Source: Pelodera strongyloides
Taxonomy: Eukaryota > Nematoda > Chromadorea > Rhabditida > Rhabditidae
DNA: 64,000 nucleotides
Direction: 5' to 3'
NCBI GenBank assembly: GCA_036852015.1
Contig: JAANDG010000275.1
Coordinates: forward strand, 1 to 64,000
The notes beneath the pieces were generated by a model, which searched no databases, had not been told where the DNA came from, and was given only the letters and a program-made list of their open reading frames with translations. Positions 55,983 to 64,000 of the stretch are shown here, piece after piece (position 1 is the stretch's first letter; each line of letters begins with the position of its first letter). The position numbers were made by a program, and so were the translations under genes.

Positions 55983-57388
55983 TCCTGGACCTCGACCCTT
56001 TTACTACGTCTAAGCCGAACTTTGCTGACCTTTCACCTTTCACCGTGCCTCCCACACCGGCTGGAGCAATGTTCCCCAACCGACATGTGAGTTTTTGTTT
56101 TATATATATTTTTTATGCTTTTTAATGTGCATTGTGATTGTGGTTCACGTGTATTTGATTTGATTTGAGTGAAGGTTTGTTTTGTTAGTAGGTTGTGCGT
56201 TGTGGGGCTTTTATTTGTTGGATAATGTGAAACGCTTTGTTGGTTACGTTTACTTTGTAACCTGGCATGCCTGGCAGTGTTATGTTTAGTTTTTTTTTAC
56301 TGAACTTTAGAAAAAAGTTTGGGTTTTCTGCCCGTTCGTTAGTATTTTGCTTCTTTAACGATTAGAAATATTCTTTTAGTTGAAAATATTATTTTAGTTG
56401 GTTAGTTCTTTTGCATATTCTGGCCCACAAGGACCACTTGCCCGTTTTTAGCAGTCTGGAGGATCATTGATCAGGGCTTTTCTATATGCGTATATCTATT
56501 AATCCCCGCTACTCCGAATTATTGAATTACCCCTTTTATCCTATCCAAGGGCTATTTTTAAGCTGGGGATTAGATTATTGGCTTTGAATTAGAATTAGGG
56601 GGACGACGTTTTAGTTGTTGATGATGTGAAGAGAAATTTGAAAAGAAGCCTACCTTCAAGACATACTGACTGTGTTTTCATTTTGAAATTATGTGTTATG
56701 ATGGTTAATAATAACATGTGTTGCTTTGAATCAGTTTTCTTTAGTTCATTTCGTGTTACGGCTACGGTTCACGAGTACCGTAAGAATATTTCTTTCTCTG
56801 AATTAGTGTGAGTCTTTACGTGTACCTTAAAACGAGGTACCTGGTACCTCAATTTAGGAATTAATTTCCAACTTTTTTAATGTTCTATATTTCTTTAAAC
56901 CTTTTGTCATTTGTCACAATGCTAAAGTTTTGTTTTGACTTGTATTGAACTATTTTAGTTACCAGTTGCCATTATTACCGCAGTAACATTAGAAGTGTCA
57001 TACGCAAATTGTCCTATTGTCCTTGTATCTTTACCTCTTGTATCTTTACCTCTACCTTTCTCTCTCTCTCTGTATGTCTCTCTCTCGGCTCTCTCTGTCA
57101 GCAGAACCCTTGAGGAGCTATCTCTGTGCCAATTGGAGTGGCCTAGCCTATCGCCTATTTGCCCAAAGGCATTGAACGCGTGTTGATACCTTACCCTGCG
57201 TCCTGCCTGCTGTTGTGCGTGGGTATAGCGTGTATATGGATTAACTACCTAGCTAGATAGCTATCCAGCAGCCCCATCTATTGTCGACTGGTCAAATTTA
57301 TTGCACACGAACGCGCACGGAGAGGTTTCTATACTTGAATCGTATTTTGACGACTATGCGTCCAAATTCGGGACATGGAGTGCGGAAT
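55983..57388 (+). CDS. Possible exons of an unrecognised gene
   Basis: Two segments look like exons. 55983-56086 reads DPFTTSKPNFADLSPFTVPP then AGAMFPNRH before gtgagt. 57269 or 57272 to 57388 reads DWSNLLHTNAHGEVSILESY then FDDYASKFGTWSAE before gtgagt. They do not share a frame when joined directly, so another exon would be needed between them. No start or stop was assigned and no family is recognised. Confidence 0.2.
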
Positions 57389-59267
57389 GTGAGTTTTTCA
57401 TGTTTTGTTTTCTTTTGTAGAATTGTGTGTAGTAGTATAGTATGGTAATTGTTGATCAGCGTTCCTGGTTGTGCCTTTTTGGTGTATTTCCGGCATTTAA
57501 TTTTGTTTTGCTAATTCGTATCTGAGTGAGTTTGAGTTGAACCTAGATGTAGATACATTTTGTGATTAACTATATTTTACTGATTCGTTCTACCTTCTGA
57601 GGAGTGCAGATCATTTACTATTACTGTAGCGTTATTAGTAGTTACATAAGTTTCCAAGTTCTCCTCACATTACACAAGCTTGTCCGAGCAGCAAGCAGAT
57701 CGTCGACTCTATTCCACGACTATTTTCCGCTCTCACTCCTCTTTCGCTCTTCCACAAATATTTGTCTTTTGGCGTAAGGCGCGCCCTGCAATGCTCTTCT
57801 GTACACACATGTTCTCGCGCGCGGCGAGCAGCGCCTCGTCGTCGATGAGATGAAGTGACCCCTTCTCCAATGTCAAAGTTGAAAAGAGTAGAATAGAATA
57901 GAAGGAGAAGCTGGACTTGGGAGTTGAACAAGTAGGGATTTGGGGGGGGGGGGGGGTTAGGGCGGGCCTTCTTTGTTTCTTAGTCCACGAAGTGGAGACG
58001 TTGGCCTGGACATTGTACACAAAGCAATGCTGCTAAGGTCTTTCAGTATTGCGGCATTGCCTGCTAGAGTGTATGTAGACATAGACTGGGTGGGTCTAGG
58101 CTCTAGGTATATGTGTAGAGCGAACCTTATTTCGTATTCATCCACTGGTTCAGTATCTATCTAAAGAGTGAAAGCACTGAAGAGCCAAGAGGTGATGAGG
58201 CTTGTCCGCTCTCAATTTGTCTCCTTGATGTTTTCATCTTGTGCCCTGGCCATTGTGTTTGTCTCCATGTGTCCCATTGGCCATTGGCCACTATCGCTCT
58301 CGAGTCTCCAGCTCGTCGGCCCTATTTGCATTGTAATGGTAAATTAACCTCGGACATGCAATGAGAGAAAGAGAAAGGGATCCATCCTCTGTCTTCGGGG
58401 CATGTGTGTCTCCGTTTTCAATTTGGGATTGGTAGTCAAGATGGCTAGAGTAAGTGCGCGACGATCCATTCTTAATGTCTTCTTTCTTTCTCTCTCTTTC
58501 TATCTTTGTTTCTCTAATTCACCCCTGTGTATTCTCACTCTCGCTCTCTCTCTCTCACCTCGGTCTGTTATCCTCCCCTCCCCGTGTTTAATTATTGCCT
58601 TGTGCCCATCAATTCGCGGTAATTGACCACCGCGCACGCACACACAATCGGCATGATCGTTCGCGGTTGATGCTCCGGCGCCGCTGTGGATGTTGTTATA
58701 AATCGGTCGTAAGAAATGTCTTATGTCTGATAGTGGGGCGAGGTGCTATTGTATATCTTGAGGACAATATATCCTTATTGTTCTGGGAGTTTGATGGTTG
58801 TGCGAAACAATGGGATGGTCAGTATATAATTGGCGGAAAGTAAGGTTTACTTTCACGTAACTAGTGACCTGAGGTAGCCAATTACCTGAGTAACATACGT
58901 ATTTGTCCATAATGCACATCTGGATTGTTTGTTTCTCTAGTGAAACCATTTGTGATTTGTCTTCTCACTGTCACCTCGGTTTGTTATCCCCTTGCTTGTT
59001 CACTCCCTGCCTCTGTCCATGTGTCCTTTATTGTTCGACGTTCGACTACGACTTTTATACGTTCACATAATGAGTGCGAGTACTAATCTGTGGCGAGTAA
59101 ATGGATATCCTCTCATCTGCTTTCTTTCTCTGTATCGTTCGCCGCGAGGCCAATTTGTTTGTTGGCGTGCTCGGCTTGGTGTTCTTAGTGACATATGTCA
59201 CTAGTCACTCTGCACTTCGTCTCATTGTCTTCGGACTTCCGTGAGTAGTGAGCTCTTTCTCTCTTCT

Positions 59268-59319
<52 letters not shown>

Positions 59320-60044
59320 GCGGCGCAAGCTGCTGCCGCATATATTTCATCGGTGGCGCGTCGTTCCATTATCTATATGTATGCCAAACCAACTCTATGT
59401 CCACGGAGGGTATAGGAGGCGACACACTCGACACAAGGTCTTAAGCAGCGCCAACCCGGCCAACCCCAATCTCACACCACCGTAATTTGATCTCGCGCGC
59501 GCACACACACACATTTGCATATGCAAATCGAATTGTCAACCATTCATTTGAAAAGTGTTGACTGGGAAATGAGGGAGTGGATATCAACATCAACCACGGG
59601 AGAGGGATATTTGTTGTGGGAGAGCATGACATCGCAATTTAGGGGATTAGGCAATTGTTACGATAATTAGTAAGCTAATTAATGAACTACTGTAGTTGTT
59701 TTTTTGTGAAGTACGCTATGGTAGTGTTGGTGGTTCTGATACGTGTTATGGGTTGGGTATTGATTGATGTCATTGTTTTTTTTTCAAAACTTGGCTAATA
59801 TTTGTAGAAGAGTAGAAAAAAAGAAAGATTTGAATTGAATGCCACTCGGCGGTCGCGCCCTTCCCCGTCCGCTTTATGTGATTGTTAATGGTTTCTGGAC
59901 AGTGCCGCAATCGACCTTATATAAGTCTGTGATCTCGCCGCCCGCCACAAGTGCATCTCGCTCGGCGTTTACTGCCTTTAATCTTTAACTAGTGGTTCTC
60001 GGGTTTTATCGGCAGATTTTCACACAGGGCTGAATATAGAACGA

Positions 60045-60243
60045 TTAAAGCGAAATACTGGTCGGGTTTTGAAACACATCGGGATCACCATCATTCTTAT
60101 GCAGCTTATGCAAACGGACATAAATTAGAATAAGAAGTCGAGCTAATTTCGAGTAACTTAGCATAAATACGTAAGAATTCAGTTATATTAAAACTACAGT
60201 TGTACACGGTGCGTTTCAAAAACCGGCCGCTGTTTCGCTTTAA
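60045..60243. mobile_element. MITE, AGCGAAATACCGGCC family
   Basis: Complete copy between TTAA motifs, about 199 bp, slightly longer than the others owing to a small internal insertion near 60,185. Confidence 0.85.
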
Positions 60244-61613
60244 CATGATTATTTGTAGACTTCAGTTGAATATAAGCATACGGTCCTTATGGCTATATTA
60301 GTTGTGTAACAAGTGACGTTATTCGAAGCAGCGAAGTCCTTGGTTTAATATAGTTTTGGTCCGAATTCCGAATAGGCTGACATCGGTGTGGACTTGGTGC
60401 GATTCGTATTATACAGCTTCCGATTCTCGAATGCGCGTGATTTTTTTTGCACATATTGGGCTTGGCTGTTTGCATCTAATAATATGGATGCTTCTTTAGC
60501 CATCTTTTCTCCCTCTCACTCCCGCTCACTTCCTTTCCCCCCTCGCTCTATTGTTTGCGTTTGACCGTGTGAATAGTTGTGTATTTATGTGTTAGGGGGG
60601 ACATTGACACACTAATGCAGTGCTTTGTTTACCCACGTAGTCATTAGAGTCGAGAAGTTGCCAAGACCCAAGAGGTTAAGGGAAAGGGGGTGTTGATTAC
60701 AACACGGAAGCCCGGGCAGTTTAGCCGGTGCTTGCTTCGGAATCTGAATATCAGGGTCTAAATTCCGTGCGTAAGTGTGGTTTCTTTGGAGGTAGCTTAG
60801 TGATAGACCGTTACCGTTTCAATAAAACACCATATTTCCGTCTAATATATTAATTTCGAGCTTCCGGAGGTCGTTCGCGCTTGTTTTCACGCACCAACCT
60901 GTACCCCTGAAAGAAGAGGTAGGAGGAAGGAGGATGGAGGTTGATGGATATGTCTGGTTGATGAACGTGGTTCTGTCTTGTGAAGTCTCAGGATGTTTGA
61001 ATACAGGCTTGCGGGATCTTTCGGATGCCTCGGATTGATCTTTTTTAGTTACACCTGATGTAATCGTGGTACTTGGTAGTTGGCAGTAGCTCCTGTTAGC
61101 CTACGTTATAAGTAGTTGATCTAATCGCAACCGGGGTGATTTGTGTATAATATAAGCGAGCCAATATATGTGGAGTGTGTATATATACATAAACTTGAGT
61201 AAACAAATGAAGCGCCGCTGATGGTGCTGTCGCTGTGTGTGTGTGTGTGAGGGGCGATTGTTTGTCCAAGCGACCACCATCAAACAGTGCCTCGCGAAGA
61301 GGATCAACTCTCTGGAACTAACTCATCTCGTCTTCCTAGATTCCTATCTCGGCTAATATTTGCCCTTCCCTCGTTATATGGTGTTGGCGGGGTGTGAGTG
61401 TGGGTTGAACATCTTGTTGGAAGTGTTGTATTAGGGATAGTGATAGGTACGTGGGAGAAGTAGACAGTGTAGGTAAGAAAATGGTATATTGGTGAACGTG
61501 AACCCTTAGGTGAGAATGTGAACTAAGGGTCCTTCTAAGCGTAGTAGGTAGTTGTTCGTAGTTGCTTGGTGACCTCTGACTATTAGAAAAAAATATTAGA
61601 AAAAAAAAACAGT

Positions 61614-61801
61614 TTAAAGCGAAGTACCGGCCGGTTTTTGAAACGCATCGAGTACATCAGCATTCTTATGCAGCATATGCAAAGCAAATGAACATAAATT
61701 AGATTAAAAAAATCGATATATTCCGAGCAAATTAGCATAAATACGTATATGAATTCAGTTGTCCTCAATGCGTTTCAAAAACCTCTGGTATTTCGCTTTA
61801 A
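61614..61801. mobile_element. MITE, AGCGAAATACCGGCC family
   Basis: Complete copy between TTAA motifs, 188 bp; left end AGCGAAGTACCGGCCGG. Confidence 0.85.
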
Positions 61802-64000
61802 ATGAACTCGTCCCAAATTGGAATGAAGTATTTGACCCGGTGCGACATTTCGAGCTATATATTGATGAGCAAGTACAAGTACATGTACCCTTTCCCAATC
61901 ACGCGACCGCTCTTTTTTTCCTTCAATTGGGTAACAGATGTGTGCTTTTCGCGCTGTTTTATATGGACGATATACGGTACCGTGATGAGTGCCCTATGTT
62001 TTCGTAACACACGGACAGACTAATTCCAGCCCTCTGCCCATTTATTGGTTATTGCACCATCCGCTATGTCTAATTAACGGACACTGGGGAGAGAGTGACC
62101 TTATCATGTGTAGTAATTGTTTTCTTTCCCTACCAAGGGGGTTTGTGGGTTTTTTTGGTATCTGATGATCGGCTGGCTATTGTTCATTTTGAGTCTTCAT
62201 ATCGCAAGATTACAGAATAGATCATGAATTAGGAAGTAATTTGAAAGTAAATGTAGTGATGAAGGAAAGGAGAGTAAGCAATGATCATACGAATCCTTTG
62301 TTAGCGCAATAGCGTAGCGCTAGCATAGGTTAGGTTTCATCCGAGAGCCCTTTTTTCCAGTTTGTGGTACCCCGTTTCGACCCTATCACATACGAGGATT
62401 TTCAAAGAAGGTAATTATGAGTTTGTGCTTTGTGCAAGTGCAAGCTGACTGCAGCAGAGTTAGACGTTGTGCCACAGGTTGTGCGTACTTTGGTTATTTG
62501 CAAATTAGCTCCCGTTATAAGTTATTTTTAGGAATTTGACGATTGTCGTTTTAACATCTCAACACGTTAGAAGATTAAATGTCCTAATTGGAATTATGAA
62601 TTCGTCAATCGTCATTTTTGTTTTATTCTCACTAATCCGACGTGTTGAATTGCATTGAATTATGGGACCAATTTAGCCTTTGGCTTTAGAATTGCAAATG
62701 ATTAAAATGCCCATTATGAATGACGTTAGTGGTTATAGATTGGAATTAAAAAGATAGGGTTAGGGTATATTGTGTGATTAGCCTTGGTTGCTCCTTTTGT
62801 TACTTATGGGGTTTCCAAGTGTGGTGAAAATTTACAGTATTTTGGAACTACACGAGAATATTTTTTTAATTTTTCATATTATATATGCAAGTTTCGTGCA
62901 GAAATACGGTAGTATTGACAGAATCACTACGAATTTTTGGGATACGTGGAACTTGGAAACTAAATTAGAGACGTGATTACGATTACGGTCATAAGGTGTC
63001 TATGTGCCAGTAGACAAGACTGATGTGGTGTCGTTTTCATTGGTTTTAAGTTGGTAAGGAAGAAGGGAAGTAAAGGTAGGATGATGTAGAAGGAGAACGA
63101 TTAATTGACTGTAGAGTGAACATGACTCTCTATCGGTGTCTCTCCTTCTCCTCCTACTATGTTTCTCTCTCTCTCTCTCTCTCGTTTTCTCATTGTCTCT
63201 CGGTCAGTCCCTGTATCTTCGGCGCGAGTTGGCCTTGTAAGCTCTCTCTCACTCTTCTAACTACCAAACCTGCTACCCGCCTAAGTCTCTTCCATCTAAA
63301 TGCCTATTTAGGGTTCTCCATAACTTTCTCTCCTTTGCTTCCCTGTGCCTCTCATTTTGTCCAACTCTTTCCTAAACTTCTCTTTCTCTGGCATGTCGTT
63401 CGAACCGTGGTGTATGAAGGGAACGCTCACTCAGTGGTTTTATCGTCCCTTTTTTCGTGACTTTTTTGGATTCTTTCCAGTCCTAGTTTGCCCTTATTCC
63501 AGGCGCAATTCTGTTCTTTCTAGTTATTTTCTGCATGTTTTTGAATGTAAATGTAATTGTTGAAGTTTTAGTGTTCCGATGTAGAAGTTGCTTGTGTAAG
63601 AGGTAAGAGTGTCGCTTCATCGCTGATTCCTGTATTGAACATTGAGTATTATTTGTATTCTTTACTCTGGCGTAGGACATTATGGACCGTTTGGTTTACT
63701 ACAATACAATGTCATTATCCTTTCTGGTTTTCTAGCGGCGTTCCTGTGAATCTGATTCTTTTTCACAGGAACTTTGCGTTGTTAGTTGTTAGACGAGGTG
63801 ACAATTATAAGATTAGCGGTCTAGAACGAGGGGATACTCATTCATTCGTAGGTACTCAAGTTTCTCCCTCTCTCTACCTCTCTACCTCTCTCTGACAACC
63901 GTTCTAAATGCAAATGGGAAAATGGCAATAATCCTATATTCTTGGTCTTCCGACGCCTTCTTGTAACTGTTATGTTGTCTTGTTCACTCTATTTCTCGCT

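Larger units (their letters stand above)
57389..64000. other. Right part of window, no recognised gene
   Basis: AT-rich and CT-rich sequence with a run of 15 G at 57,942-57,956, (CT)n at about 59,260-59,312 and 63,160-63,183, and two MITEs. A short open segment ending in a good donor (GQYIIGG at about 58,845) was seen but not linked to anything. Confidence 0.5.

Overview
The window is animal nuclear DNA. Genes are split by GT-AG introns, proteins are metazoan, and there is a LINE, many short inverted-repeat (MITE-like) elements and (GA/CT)n microsatellites. A glutamate-gated chloride channel gene points to an invertebrate, most likely a protostome; I cannot name the species.

Layout. (1) Positions 1-12,950 hold three head-to-tail copies, on the minus strand, of a seven-exon gene for a secreted, Cys-rich protein of 593 aa that I do not recognise. 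A small conserved membrane-protein ORF lies between copies. The copy at the left edge is cut by the window and has a 1-bp frameshift. A 4.6-kb LINE sits upstream of that copy and a 0.48-kb MITE sits in an intron of the middle copy. The other copies give the uninterrupted target sites, so both insertions are read to the base. (2) Positions 12,950-18,570 have no recognisable gene but hold several hairpins. (3) Positions 18,574-34,690 encode a Cys-loop glutamate-gated chloride channel. Eight exons encode the signal peptide and ligand-binding domain. They are followed by two complete pore-domain cassettes (M1-M4, intracellular loop, stop), one after the other, and both can be spliced in frame to the same upstream exon. 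(4) Positions 36,834-38,041 hold a possible short unrecognised gene. (5) OSTC, a subunit of the ER oligosaccharyltransferase, lies at 39,586-43,930 in four exons, 149 aa. (6) A tail-anchored cytochrome b5 lies at 44,547-46,428 in four exons, 136 aa. (7) An SMG5/EST1-type nonsense-mediated-decay protein lies at 48,358-55,494 in 16 exons, 612 aa, ending in a PIN domain. (8) Positions 55,500-64,000 are mostly non-coding, with MITEs, microsatellites and a few possible exons.

The genes do not form a pathway. OSTC and cytochrome b5 are both ER membrane proteins and neighbours, but I see no evidence of linked function. Exon junctions were chosen by reading GT/AG sites and checking that codon phase is kept across each join; transcripts would be needed to confirm them. 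The most notable observations are the channel with two alternative pore cassettes, a MITE whose end forms the 3' splice site of an SMG5 exon, and a set of unlike MITE families that all lie between TTAA motifs.
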